Assembly: GCA_964543475.1 (NCBI GenBank)
Contig: CAZIYJ010000003.1
Span: forward strand, 186,001-250,000
DNA from: JAYSYM01 sp964543475
GTDB taxonomy: Bacteria; Bdellovibrionota; Bdellovibrionia; Bdellovibrionales; JAMPXM01
Reading direction: 5' to 3'
Length of the DNA: 64,000 nt
This document shows, in pieces, positions 33,995 to 42,684 of this stretch. The notes beneath the pieces were generated by a model that was not told where the DNA came from, did no database searches, and worked only from the letters and a program-made list of their open reading frames with translations. The position numbers and the translations under genes were made by a program. Position 1 is the first letter of the stretch. Every line of letters starts with the position of its first letter.

Positions 33995-35572
33995 ATGCAC
34001 AAACCCAAAATACGAGTTGGTAGATCGCTCTTACTTTTGATCTGTTCGGCGTTGTTGATTAGCAGTTTTCAGAACTGTGGCTCTGGCTTTAAGGCCCAAG
34101 AGTATATCAACCTTAGTTCAAATCAGGATTTAGGTGGCAATCCGACTCCGACACCGACTGCGACTCCAGTTGCAGCGACGCCAACTCCGACTCCGACTGC
34201 GACACCAATAGTGACTCCCACTCCGACTCCCACACCGACTCCTAATCCAGTTTCTGGAGCCTCGCTGAATGTTTGTCCTCAGTCAGTCGTTTCAAATTTA
34301 GCTGTAACTGTTGATCTTACTCAGCGTTTCCAAACTATTGATGGTTTCGGACATAGTCAAAGATCGTTCGATGATCCACATGTGACTGAGACTTTCAATC
34401 CGGCAACTAAACGTGCAGCTGCGATTCCTAGTGTAGAAGATCAGGCGAAAATCAATAAGCTTTTGTATCAGGACATGGGTTTCAACATGGTTCGGCCAAT
34501 AAATGAAGGAGCTATGGAGCCGGTAAATGACAACGCGAATCCAGATCTGACAGACTTATCAAAATTCGATTTCTCTTGGAAAGCTAACGACGTCTACATT
34601 GATTACATTAAGCAAGTGTCACCGATGGGTGTGAAAAACTACTGGCTCTCTCCGGTATATCTCGAGAGTTGGATGAGTGAATCAACTCCCGCAGAGCATG
34701 CAGAGTGGTCAATGGCAGTTCTTATGCGCTGGAAAAATCAAGGCGTTGAGCTGCCGTACTATTCGATCATCAATGAGCCAAGCTATCCGCGCAGCGGTAT
34801 TCGCTCAGGCCAATACATGAGAGATGTAATTAAAATCCTCGGGCCAAAAATGCGTCTAGCAGGGTTAAAAACAAAACTCGTTATAACTGACGACGTGCGC
34901 GCATCTGACACTGTCGCCAAGAGCAAAATTATTTTAGAAGACGCAGAAGCCCGCCAATTCGTAGGCGCTATCGCTACTCACTTATATGACGAACCTGTTT
35001 CAAACATGGGTCCACTTAAAACACTTGCTGAACAATATAATCTTCCAGTTTGGATGACTGAGTTTTCGCTTATTGCTATGGGTGGAAATTACGTAGCATG
35101 GGGGCAGCTCATGCATGATCTGATTTCAAACTACAACGTCAGTGCTATTATGTACATGTGGGGATTTTTCGGTCAGTGGGACGGCGATCGTTCAATGCTG
35201 ATCCAAATTAATAACTCGGGATCAACTTATACTGGTTTTACTCCCCAGAAATCTTTGTACACTATGGGCCAGTTTGCTAAATTTCTACCGCAAGGGGCTG
35301 TTCGTACAGGTGTAACTTACGCGGATGTAGGTGGAGTGAAAATCACTTCATATATCGTTGGCAACAAGACGGTCGTTATTGCTGTAAACCCCGGAACTTC
35401 TAAGAAGGTTGAACTGGCAGTAGCTGGGCGTTCTTTTAAAAGTTTTTACTCTGCAGTAGCAACTTCTGTGACTCAAAACATGAGTCCTCTAGCAGGAGGA
35501 TGCGCCCGCGGTAACAATGCTATATTCGATTTGCCTGCTGAGAGCGTGACAACGTACGAGCTCGAGTACTAA
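33995..35572 (+). CDS. Secreted GH30-like glycoside hydrolase lipoprotein
   Basis: A signal with lipobox-like SSFQNC is of the type common in Bdellovibrio lipoproteins. After a Pro/Thr repeat linker (about residues 50-88) lies a TIM-barrel enzyme beginning RFQTIDGFGHSQ, with YYSIINEPSYP holding the acid/base Glu and VWMTEFSLIA holding the nucleophile Glu, as in GH30 glucuronoxylanases and beta-1,6-glucanases. A C-terminal beta domain ends TTYELEY. It would cut a polysaccharide, possibly prey or biofilm matrix. Substrate is unproven. Confidence 0.85.
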   Translation: MHKPKIRVGRSLLLLICSALLISSFQNCGSGFKAQEYINLSSNQDLGGNPTPTPTATPVAATPTPTPTATPIVTPTPTPTPTPNPVSGASLNVCPQSVVSNLAVTVDLTQRFQTIDGFGHSQRSFDDPHVTETFNPATKRAAAIPSVEDQAKINKLLYQDMGFNMVRPINEGAMEPVNDNANPDLTDLSKFDFSWKANDVYIDYIKQVSPMGVKNYWLSPVYLESWMSESTPAEHAEWSMAVLMRWKNQGVELPYYSIINEPSYPRSGIRSGQYMRDVIKILGPKMRLAGLKTKLVITDDVRASDTVAKSKIILEDAEARQFVGAIATHLYDEPVSNMGPLKTLAEQYNLPVWMTEFSLIAMGGNYVAWGQLMHDLISNYNVSAIMYMWGFFGQWDGDRSMLIQINNSGSTYTGFTPQKSLYTMGQFAKFLPQGAVRTGVTYADVGGVKITSYIVGNKTVVIAVNPGTSKKVELAVAGRSFKSFYSAVATSVTQNMSPLAGGCARGNNAIFDLPAESVTTYELEY

Positions 35573-35590
35573 TCGTAAAGAAAAATAGTC

Positions 35591-35621
35591 TTGACCTTCC
35601 AACCATTGGAACAACTAGTCC
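35591..35621 (+). promoter_or_regulatory. CueR-type promoter/operator, weaker copy
   Basis: TTGACC (35591-35596) and ACCTTCCAA-CCA-TTGGAACAA reproduce the CueR element with a less perfect right arm. A 19-bp spacer would place the -10 at 35616-35621 (TAGTCC), a poor match. It lies 24 bp before the His-rich peptide gene. Confidence 0.65.
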
Positions 35622-35644
35622 AGCCTTCCAGAGCTGGAGGGTTT

Positions 35645-35779
35645 ATGGCTAACGGTCACGATCACTCACATCACAATCATTCGGGTAATCACGGTGACTC
35701 TCTAGTTGCCGAGGATATATGGTCTAGCTTTGTAATTATATTTCTATCGGCGGTCACAAACGAGTATATTTCTTCGTAG
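35645..35779 (+). CDS. 44-residue His-rich membrane microprotein
   Basis: The ATG at 35645 has GGAGG 5 nt upstream. The N-terminus MANGHDHSHHNHSGNHGDS holds seven histidines in 19 residues, a likely metal-binding tail; the rest (IWSSFVIIFLSAVTNEYIS) is a single hydrophobic stretch. It follows a CueR-type promoter and precedes a YHS-like periplasmic protein by 37 bp. It may shuttle or buffer copper at the membrane (inference); no family is recognised. Confidence 0.6.
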   Translation: MANGHDHSHHNHSGNHGDSLVAEDIWSSFVIIFLSAVTNEYISS

Positions 35780-35816
35780 AACAAGTGTTGAACTTATGCC
35801 TGAAAAAAGGGGACTC

Positions 35817-36173
35817 ATGAAAAACTTTAAAGCTCTATTCTCTCTCATCTCTATGTGTTTACTCTTTAGCTCAGCTGCAGTTGCAGCCGAGTCATTTAAG
35901 ATTGTAGAAAACGAGAAAGTTTGTATGGTGACTGATATGCATTTTGCAAAAACTCAGATTCCAGTAGAGGTAGAAAAGAAAACTTACTACGGCTGCTGCC
36001 AGAATTGTAAAGCTACTCTTTCTAAAGACGCTAAAGCTAGAACCGCAGTTGACCCAGTATCCGGAAAACCAGTCGACAAAGCTAAGGCAGTGATTGCTGC
36101 TCGAGCTGACAATTCAGTGATTTATTTTGAGAACAAAGCAAATTTCGAAAAGTACGCTAAGTCTATTAAGTGA
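35817..36173 (+). CDS. Periplasmic YHS/TRASH-like metal-binding protein
   Basis: The ATG at 35817 with GGGGAC upstream is preferred over 35796. A Sec signal ending AVAAE precedes the metal-binding motif VCMVTDMHFAKTQIPVEVEKKTYYGCCQNC, where CMVxD and YGCCxxC form a probable metal site, then a conserved RTAVDPVSGKPVDKAKAVI. This pattern is found in small copper-associated proteins of several phyla. It is in the third CueR-type operon, so it likely buffers or delivers periplasmic copper. Confidence 0.7.
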   Translation: MKNFKALFSLISMCLLFSSAAVAAESFKIVENEKVCMVTDMHFAKTQIPVEVEKKTYYGCCQNCKATLSKDAKARTAVDPVSGKPVDKAKAVIAARADNSVIYFENKANFEKYAKSIK

Positions 36174-36892
36174 AATTGCAAATCAGCGCGAGGAGTTTAA
36201 TTGTTGATCAACTCCGGGGCGTTGCCGTCGTTTTCATGGTTCTATTTCATTTTACTTACGATCTTAAAACTTTTGCCAATCCGCCTTCAGAATTTGTTCT
36301 GGGTTTCCCAAAATGGTTTTGGTTTTGGGTTCCAGCTACAATCGGATCAACTTTCCTCTTCTTATCAGGCCTGTCGCTTCGATTAGCCGGCGCAAAAGAC
36401 CAAAATACTGTACGTCAAAAAGATCTCTCGAGACTGGCAAAGCTAATTTGCTTTGCACTCCTAATTACGATCCTCACTCTGATCTATATCCCGACAGCTC
36501 CGATATATTTTGGAATTCTTCATTGTATTGCTTTTGGTTCGCTGCTGATCTTAATCCTACGTAAAGTCTCACCGAGATTGATCTTGTCACTTGCGATCTT
36601 GTTAATAGCTGGCGGAATTCTTTTGGAGTTTACCGAACCGTTATCTTTTTCATGGCTCAACTGGCTCGGCTTTCGTACTAAGCCATCGCCCATGGTGTCT
36701 GATTATTACCCCGTGATGCCATTTACGGGAATAATGTTACTTGGTTACGGCTTACCTGAAAAACTTCGCCAGCCTATTCACGGCAGCAGAAAAATACCGC
36801 TGCCGTTTTTAGATTATCTTGGAAGACATTCGCTCGTAATTTATTTAATTCACCAGCCTATACTAATTGGCCTGGTGTACTTAATTTTTTAA
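36170..36892 (+). CDS. DUF1624/heparan-acetyltransferase-like membrane protein
   Basis: A GTG start overlaps the preceding stop (GTGA). About seven membrane helices begin with LIVDQLRGVAVVFMVLFHFTYDL, which matches the DUF1624 (HGSNAT catalytic) family whose His accepts an acetyl group for transfer across the membrane; the His in FHFTYD is the likely residue. It ends with YLGRHSLVIYLIHQPILIGL. Its presence behind a CueR-type promoter is unusual and its substrate unknown. It converges on the cupredoxin gene. Confidence 0.8.
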   Translation: MKLQISARSLIVDQLRGVAVVFMVLFHFTYDLKTFANPPSEFVLGFPKWFWFWVPATIGSTFLFLSGLSLRLAGAKDQNTVRQKDLSRLAKLICFALLITILTLIYIPTAPIYFGILHCIAFGSLLILILRKVSPRLILSLAILLIAGGILLEFTEPLSFSWLNWLGFRTKPSPMVSDYYPVMPFTGIMLLGYGLPEKLRQPIHGSRKIPLPFLDYLGRHSLVIYLIHQPILIGLVYLIF

Positions 36893-36897
36893 CTTCC

Positions 36898-37236
36898 TTA
36901 TTTCGCAATAATCAGGCCGCCATCCATATCCATCCCGCACGCAAAACGAATTTCTCCTTTTGCAACTTTCCCCAACGCAATCTTCGCAGGCTTGTTAAGT
37001 GGAAGATCGACCTTAATTTTTTTTGATGGAATTTGAATTTGCTTTGCGCACGTGTCGTCAGTTGTGCGGGTAACATTTAACGTGACATCACTTCCGGCTT
37101 CGACATCAATAGACTTTGGGTCAAACCCTTTTTCTGTAACAGTAAGCTCGAGAGTCTGCTTGGCTCCAGATTTTCCAAATGCAGTTACGCTAACGCTGCT
37201 GATAACGATCAGTGCTAAAATCATTTGTTTCTTCAT
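36898..37236 (-). CDS. Periplasmic cupredoxin, last gene of cusCBA operon
   Basis: The ATG at 37236 has GGGAG upstream and overlaps the cusA stop (ATGA). After a signal ending VTAFG, the 112-residue protein is a single cupredoxin-like domain (ELTVTEKGFDPKSIDVEAGSDVTLNV) with a Cys in DDTCAKQ and a Cys and Met in FACGMDMDGG, resembling the Cupredoxin_1 family. It probably binds Cu(I) or Cu(II) and feeds the pump, taking the role CusF has in E. coli (inference). Confidence 0.85.
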   Translation of the reverse strand: MKKQMILALIVISSVSVTAFGKSGAKQTLELTVTEKGFDPKSIDVEAGSDVTLNVTRTTDDTCAKQIQIPSKKIKVDLPLNKPAKIALGKVAKGEIRFACGMDMDGGLIIAK

Positions 37237-40200
37237 TTTATCTCCCTTGGTAGTTTCAGTTCTCTTTCTTTCCAAATATAAAAAATAACCGGATAAATCA
37301 AAAGCTCTAAAAGAAACGATGTAAAGAGGCCGCCAATCATTGGTGCGGCAATCCGCTTCATAACGTCAGCGCCAGCGCCGATCGACCACATTATCGGTAT
37401 TAGCCCCATAAACAGCGCGAGTACTGTCATAAGTTTTGGGCGCACCCGGTGCACAGCCCCTTCGATCACAGCATCGTGAAGATCTTGGCGATTTCGCATG
37501 AGCCCACGCTTTTCGCGATCATGGTAAGATAAATCTAGATACATGAGCATGAAGACACCTGTCTCTGCATCAAGGCCTAACAGCGCAATCATACCGACCC
37601 ATGCGGCAATTGACAGATTGTAGCCAAGAGCTACTAACAGCCATACAGCTCCGATTAGCGAAAAAGGAACTGCTAACATAACAATGCCGGTTTTAATCCA
37701 TGACTTGGTGTTGAAGTGAAGCAGAAGTACAATTAAAAACAAAGTAAGTGGGATTACGATTTTTAAACGTTCCTTTACTCGCGCCATATTTTCAAATTGG
37801 CCGCTCCACGAAACCGTATATCCCAGCGGAAGTTGGATCTTGTTCCTTACGACATCTTTCGCTTTTTCAACGTAGCTGCCAATGTCAGTTAGTTGTGGGT
37901 CAACGTCGATGTAAACGTAACCCACGAGTGATGCACTCTCGTCTCGAATCATCGAGGCGCCTTCATTCACTTTTACAGTTGCTATTTCACTTAGAGGAAT
38001 TTGAGCACCAGTTGGTGTAGAAATTAATACTCTATTAATTCGCGAAATGTCCTGCCTGAAATCTGGCGCAAGCCTCACTTGGATCGGATATCTCTCGCGC
38101 CCAATTAACGCAGTTGAAACATTCGCCCCGCCAATTGAAGCCATTGCTTGATCTTGCGCTTCTTTTAGAGAAAGGCCGTAAACTTGGAGCTTCTGCCGAT
38201 TAAAATCGACATCTAAAAAATAACCGCTAGCGATTCGCTCAGCAACGATAGTTCGCGTGCCGTGCACTGCTTTAAGTTCGCGTTCGATATCTTTAGCGAC
38301 AGACTCTATCGTTTTTAGGTCAGCACCGAATATTTTAACCCCAATTGGACTTCTAATTCCGGTTGAGAGCATATCGATGCGATTTTTAATTGGCATCGTC
38401 CAGATATTCGGCATTCCGAGAAAGTTTAATTTTTCACTCATCTCACTAACTAGGTCTTCTTCAGAGATTGTTTCGGGCCAGATTCTTGTTAGAGGGGCGC
38501 GCACTAAATTTGGCAAAGAAGAATGCCATCGGTCCAATTTTCGCCATTCTGACTTTTGTTTGAGCACGATAGTAGTTTCGATCATTGAAAGCGGAGCAGT
38601 ATCAGTCGACGTTTCAGCACGTCCTGCTTTTCCGAAAACACTTTCTACTTCAGGAAAGCTTTTTAAAATGCGGTCTTGAACCGTGAGGATTCGTTGCGCC
38701 TCTGAAACTGAAAGGCCGGGAAGGGCAGTGGGCATATAGAGTAAACTACCCTCGTGGAGTGTTGGCATGAATTCAGAACCGAGCATTGCAAATCCAGGGA
38801 AAATCGAAAGAATTGCTGCCATTGCAAATGCGAGAACAACTTTTTTTCGTTTTAAAGCCCAATGCAGAACTGGCTCATAAATCGCAAAAAGTCTTTTGCT
38901 GATTGGATGATTGTGCTCAGAATAATATTTTCCGACTAAGACTGTATTGCCGACAGAGTTTAACCACTGCCATGGTCCTCTGAAATTATCTGGCCGAGCG
39001 AAGAGCATCCGCATTGCGGGGTCGAGTGTTATAGCGAGAATGGCTGCGATGAACATTGTAAGGTTTTTTGAGAGAGCCAGCGGCCTAAAAAGTCTGCCTT
39101 CTTGATCGATCAGAGTAAAAATTGGCAAGAACGCAACTGCAATTACTAAAAGTGAGAAGAAGACTGATGGACCTACCTCCATCAGAGCTTCAAGTCGTAC
39201 TTTAAAAAAGCTCTCTTTTCTTCCGCCTTCGTCCCAAAGCTGGATTTTGCGATAAGCATTTTCAACTTCGACGATCGCGCCATCAACTAAAACGCCTATC
39301 GAAATCGCAATACCAGCAAGCGACATGATATTTGAACTTTGGCCAAGTAACACGAGCGGAATAAACGAAATGATCACCGCAATTGGAATCGTAACAATTG
39401 GAACAACCGCAGAAGGTATGTGCCATAAAAATAATAAAATTACTAAACTCACAATGATTAACTCTTCGATCAATGTGCCTTTTAAGGTGTCGACAGCTCG
39501 CTCGATAAGATCAGAGCGATCATAAACTGTTTTAATTTTCACACCTTCGGGAAGTGAGCGCTGCAACTCTGATAGAGCTTTTTTCACTCGCCCGATGACC
39601 GATGGAGCATCTTCTCCTTGGCGCATGACAATGATGCCGCCGACAGCATCACCTTCCCCATTGTAATCAGTAATGCCTCGTCGCATTTCAGGACCAATTG
39701 AGACTGTAGCAACTTGCTTTACTAAGACGGGCGCCCTAGCACTGAGCGGGTAGGCGACGACGGCATTCTCAATTTCTTCGATACTCGAGATAAGTCCTTG
39801 GCTTCGAACCATAGCTTCTGTTCCCGAAAACTCAATGACTCTTCCCCCAGCTTCTTGATTCGAATTTCTAACTGCCTCCATCACAGCGGATAGAGAAACC
39901 CGAAAGGTCTCAAGTTTGCGCGGGTCGACTTTCACTTGGAACTGTTTAACGTATCCACCAACGCTCGCGACTTCCGCAACTCCGGGCACAGCTTGAAGCT
40001 TATAACGTATCGTCCAATCCTGCAGAGACCGCAGATCAGCAGACGAAAGTTTTTTTGATTCATCAACTAAAGCATATTGGTAAACCCATCCAACGCTTGT
40101 TGCATCAGGCCCGAGCTCCGTCTGGACACCTTCGGGAAGCTGAGCAGTGATGCGACTCAAATATTCAACCACTCGGCTTCGTGCCCAGTAAAGATCGGTA

Positions 40201-40496
40201 CCGTCTTCAAAGATCACGTAGACGTACGAATAGCCGTAATCTGAAAATCCTCGCACGGTCTTTATCTGTGGCGCCCCGAGAAGCGCGGCCACGATTGGGT
40301 AGGTTACTTGCTGTTCGATAATACCTGGCGAGCGATCCCATTTTGAATAGATGATAACCTGTGTGTCAGACAGATCGGGGATCGCATCGACTGGAATTGT
40401 CTTCATCGCAAGAATGCCCAGCCCAACGAAAAGTGCCGTCACAAATATGACGAGTAGGCGATTCGTAGCTGAGAATTCAATGATCTTCTTAATCAT
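37233..40496 (-). CDS. cusA: Cu(I)/Ag(I) RND efflux pump, CusA type
   Basis: At 1087 residues this is a full heavy-metal RND transporter with 12 membrane helices. The three copper-binding methionines of CusA are all recognisable in context: LLYMPTALPGLS, TAPLSMIETTIVL and NRIDMLSTGIRSPIG, which argues for Cu/Ag rather than Zn/Co. IGVLVDGAIVEVENAYRK carries the proton-relay Asp helix. It exports copper from the periplasm, driven by protons. It overlaps cusB by 8 bp and the downstream cupredoxin by 4 bp. Confidence 0.95.
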   Translation of the reverse strand: MIKKIIEFSATNRLLVIFVTALFVGLGILAMKTIPVDAIPDLSDTQVIIYSKWDRSPGIIEQQVTYPIVAALLGAPQIKTVRGFSDYGYSYVYVIFEDGTDLYWARSRVVEYLSRITAQLPEGVQTELGPDATSVGWVYQYALVDESKKLSSADLRSLQDWTIRYKLQAVPGVAEVASVGGYVKQFQVKVDPRKLETFRVSLSAVMEAVRNSNQEAGGRVIEFSGTEAMVRSQGLISSIEEIENAVVAYPLSARAPVLVKQVATVSIGPEMRRGITDYNGEGDAVGGIIVMRQGEDAPSVIGRVKKALSELQRSLPEGVKIKTVYDRSDLIERAVDTLKGTLIEELIIVSLVILLFLWHIPSAVVPIVTIPIAVIISFIPLVLLGQSSNIMSLAGIAISIGVLVDGAIVEVENAYRKIQLWDEGGRKESFFKVRLEALMEVGPSVFFSLLVIAVAFLPIFTLIDQEGRLFRPLALSKNLTMFIAAILAITLDPAMRMLFARPDNFRGPWQWLNSVGNTVLVGKYYSEHNHPISKRLFAIYEPVLHWALKRKKVVLAFAMAAILSIFPGFAMLGSEFMPTLHEGSLLYMPTALPGLSVSEAQRILTVQDRILKSFPEVESVFGKAGRAETSTDTAPLSMIETTIVLKQKSEWRKLDRWHSSLPNLVRAPLTRIWPETISEEDLVSEMSEKLNFLGMPNIWTMPIKNRIDMLSTGIRSPIGVKIFGADLKTIESVAKDIERELKAVHGTRTIVAERIASGYFLDVDFNRQKLQVYGLSLKEAQDQAMASIGGANVSTALIGRERYPIQVRLAPDFRQDISRINRVLISTPTGAQIPLSEIATVKVNEGASMIRDESASLVGYVYIDVDPQLTDIGSYVEKAKDVVRNKIQLPLGYTVSWSGQFENMARVKERLKIVIPLTLFLIVLLLHFNTKSWIKTGIVMLAVPFSLIGAVWLLVALGYNLSIAAWVGMIALLGLDAETGVFMLMYLDLSYHDREKRGLMRNRQDLHDAVIEGAVHRVRPKLMTVLALFMGLIPIMWSIGAGADVMKRIAAPMIGGLFTSFLLELLIYPVIFYIWKERELKLPREIK

Positions 40497-41331
40497 TTAC
40501 GGACCTAGGGCTTTTTATTTTAGCTTCTGAGTCGATAAGAAAATTTGAACCACGAGTGATCGTTTCACCTTCAGTAAGTCCGGTAAGTACCTGGTACTCG
40601 GCGCCTGCTTTTTTTCCGAGAGTGACTAGCCTTGGTTGCAATTTGTTATCCTTGTCGATGACATATACAAGATCACTTAAGCCTGTGTGTAGAACTGCAT
40701 CTTCTGGAATAGCAATTTGACCCTTAAGTAAAATTTTAATTTCCCCGTGAAACGCGCCGTCAACAGTTGCGCTGCTAAGAGGTTTCGACAATTTTCCAAC
40801 CACGCGAGAAGTCCTGCTGCTTGGATCAATAAAGCGATCCACGAACACAATATTGCCAGTTAAACGTGTCGTCGGAGCTGACGTAGCTAGGCCACTGAAA
40901 GACACTCCGGTTTTTAAGACTCCAAGGTCAGACTCATAAATTTCAAAAGCAATTTCGCTGCCTGTTAAAAATCTTCCGGAAGCTGGAATCAGAACTTCAA
41001 GATCTTTCCTATTCACTTGTTGCTTACTGATTCCGGCGAGAGCAAGTTGTGTGTCTGTTGCGTTAATACCACTTGAATCAGATTTAGCGGCAGAATTGTT
41101 CGTGTTTTCTTTCGATCGCACTTTTATAAGAGTCATCCCACAAATAGGACAAGGACCAGGCTCATGATTATGTATTTGGGGATGCATCGCGCATGTGAAA
41201 TATCCATTAGGATCTTCATGTGTCTTTGCACCAGCGGTCTCTTTAGCATCAGGCGACTTTTGGCTCGGAGACTCACTCTTAGTGCAAGAGATCAGTAGTA
41301 AGCTAAAAAGTGAACACAAAATAATTTTCAT
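40489..41331 (-). CDS. cusB: Short CusB-like adaptor lipoprotein lacking the hairpin domain
   Basis: The lipobox (LLISC) is followed by a heavy-metal-binding domain YFTCAMHPQIHNHEPGPCPICGMTLI. After VLIPASGRFLTGSEIAFEIYESDLGVL the sequence goes straight into the beta-barrel (NIVFVDRFIDPSSRTSRVVGKL) and membrane-proximal parts. The lipoyl/barrel-sandwich halves and the alpha-hairpin, about 110-150 residues in the usual CusB and present in the copy at 62878, are missing. Frame and coupling are intact, so it is probably a working short adaptor. It may need another partner to contact the outer-membrane channel. Confidence 0.85.
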   Translation of the reverse strand: MKIILCSLFSLLLISCTKSESPSQKSPDAKETAGAKTHEDPNGYFTCAMHPQIHNHEPGPCPICGMTLIKVRSKENTNNSAAKSDSSGINATDTQLALAGISKQQVNRKDLEVLIPASGRFLTGSEIAFEIYESDLGVLKTGVSFSGLATSAPTTRLTGNIVFVDRFIDPSSRTSRVVGKLSKPLSSATVDGAFHGEIKILLKGQIAIPEDAVLHTGLSDLVYVIDKDNKLQPRLVTLGKKAGAEYQVLTGLTEGETITRGSNFLIDSEAKIKSPRSVND

Positions 41332-42542
41332 AATTTGCCAGTCTTGGCAGTTTCGCCAGTCAGTACTGAAAGATCTCGGATGGTTCGTTCGTGCTGAAGC
41401 CTTGTCTCTATAGCTGAGAGTTTCAAGTTATAGTGAGATAGCATCACTGAATTTGTTTGAGCTAAACCTTGCATAGTTCTTTGCGAGATATTTTTCACCA
41501 AACGTACTCGCTGTTCTGAGCGCGGAAGGATCTTACTATTTAAATTTTCTAGTTGTCGCCGGATCGATTGCTCTGTGCGCAGCAGACTTTCTGAGCTCGA
41601 CGTATAGTTAACTTGCGCTTGCCGCAGCAGCGCCTCTCCTCTCAAGCGATCAGCACTTGCTGCGCTTATCTCTGCTTTATGTTGCCAGAAATATAAAAAA
41701 GGAAGCGTTAATCCAACCATTAATTCTTCATTTCTTGGTATAGTAGAACCAACCTCTTCAAAAGTGCGGTACCTGACAAATAGATCTGGAGCGTAAGCAA
41801 TTTTTGCTAGGCTTTCGCTCGCCTTTTTTTCTTCTGTCTGCTTTTTTAATGTCTCGATTGCTGGAGAAGTAGTTGCTTGCAATTCAAAACTTGAAAGTGG
41901 AGGCGGCAAAACTTCTTTACCTGCTAAATTAAATTCAGGTGCAAAAAGTTTTAGTTCGTTTCGCGCTGCAATCAAATCAGATTGGGCTTTTAACAATTCA
42001 TTTTCAGTTTCGTCTTCTTGAGCTTGCGTTTCAATTGCATAGATCTGGCCTTCAGTGTTGTACCTGCCGCTCGACTTCGCGATCTTAGAGTGGCGTTGAA
42101 GCCAAGACTTTTTACTTTCAATAACAGACACGCGCTCGGCTGAAGCCCAATATGAAACAAACGCAAGACGAGCATCTGCAAGTATTGTTGCCGTCACACT
42201 CTCATTCTGCAGATTTTGGCTTTGCGCTTGGAGGGAGCGCAGCTGCCGTTCTTTCGTTATCTTTGATGGGAATGGAATTTGTTGCGAAAGTTCAAAGCCA
42301 TTTCGACGAATAGCTCCATCTCTCATCTGCATATAGCCAACCATCGGTGCTTCTAGTCTGATTCCAACTGCGCGCGCTGATACGGCTGCAGTTTCTGATT
42401 TTGAGACAGCAATTGAAGGACTTTGTTCTCGAACAGCTGCCATGTAGTCTTCAATTGAGACTTTTGCTTGGTCGGCATAACCAAACTGGCTTGTGAAGAT
42501 TAAGGTTAAAGCTAAGATTCGAGCCAATAAAAGTATCAACAT
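41328..42542 (-). CDS. cusC: TolC-family outer-membrane efflux protein, CusC type
   Basis: The ATG at 42542 with AAGG upstream gives a signal ending FGYADQ; a TTG four codons earlier is less likely. The body has the internal duplication of long coiled helices typical of TolC (YWASAERVSVIESKKSWLQR and DRLRGEALLRQAQVNYTSSS), with FELSQQIPFPSKI strand segments. It should form the outer-membrane exit channel of the copper pump. It begins the cusCBA-cupredoxin operon and overlaps cusB (ATGA). Confidence 0.9.
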   Translation of the reverse strand: MLILLLARILALTLIFTSQFGYADQAKVSIEDYMAAVREQSPSIAVSKSETAAVSARAVGIRLEAPMVGYMQMRDGAIRRNGFELSQQIPFPSKITKERQLRSLQAQSQNLQNESVTATILADARLAFVSYWASAERVSVIESKKSWLQRHSKIAKSSGRYNTEGQIYAIETQAQEDETENELLKAQSDLIAARNELKLFAPEFNLAGKEVLPPPLSSFELQATTSPAIETLKKQTEEKKASESLAKIAYAPDLFVRYRTFEEVGSTIPRNEELMVGLTLPFLYFWQHKAEISAASADRLRGEALLRQAQVNYTSSSESLLRTEQSIRRQLENLNSKILPRSEQRVRLVKNISQRTMQGLAQTNSVMLSHYNLKLSAIETRLQHERTIRDLSVLTGETAKTGKL

Positions 42543-42572
42543 ACTTACCTTCAATACGTCTTCGGGTTGCTA

Positions 42573-42644
42573 TTTGTGACCTTACAACGCTTGATTTGTT
42601 GAAAACCACTGAGTTTTCAATAAAATTTAAGTCAGAGTCACAAA
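42573..42644. promoter_or_regulatory. Mirror-image divergent promoters, ECF-type candidate
   Basis: TTTGTGAC occurs on the plus strand at 42573-42580 and on the minus strand at 42637-42644; TTGAAAAC occurs on plus at 42599-42606 and on minus at 42613-42620. Each strand thus reads TTTGTGAC-N16/18-TTGAAAAC, centred near 42609 between cusC and the ECF sigma gene. This fits divergent -35/-10 pairs for one sigma factor; the inner TTGAAAAC/GTTTTCAA dyad may instead be an operator. Confidence 0.5.
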
Positions 42645-42684
42645 ACCGGGATTCCAAACGTATACCTAGATAGATAGGAGCAGC

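Noticed and set aside
34138..34254. Tandem repeat-like DNA of CCGACTCC units, also at 52230-52300
   Set aside because: It encodes Pro/Thr linkers in two secreted proteins and is explained by coding.
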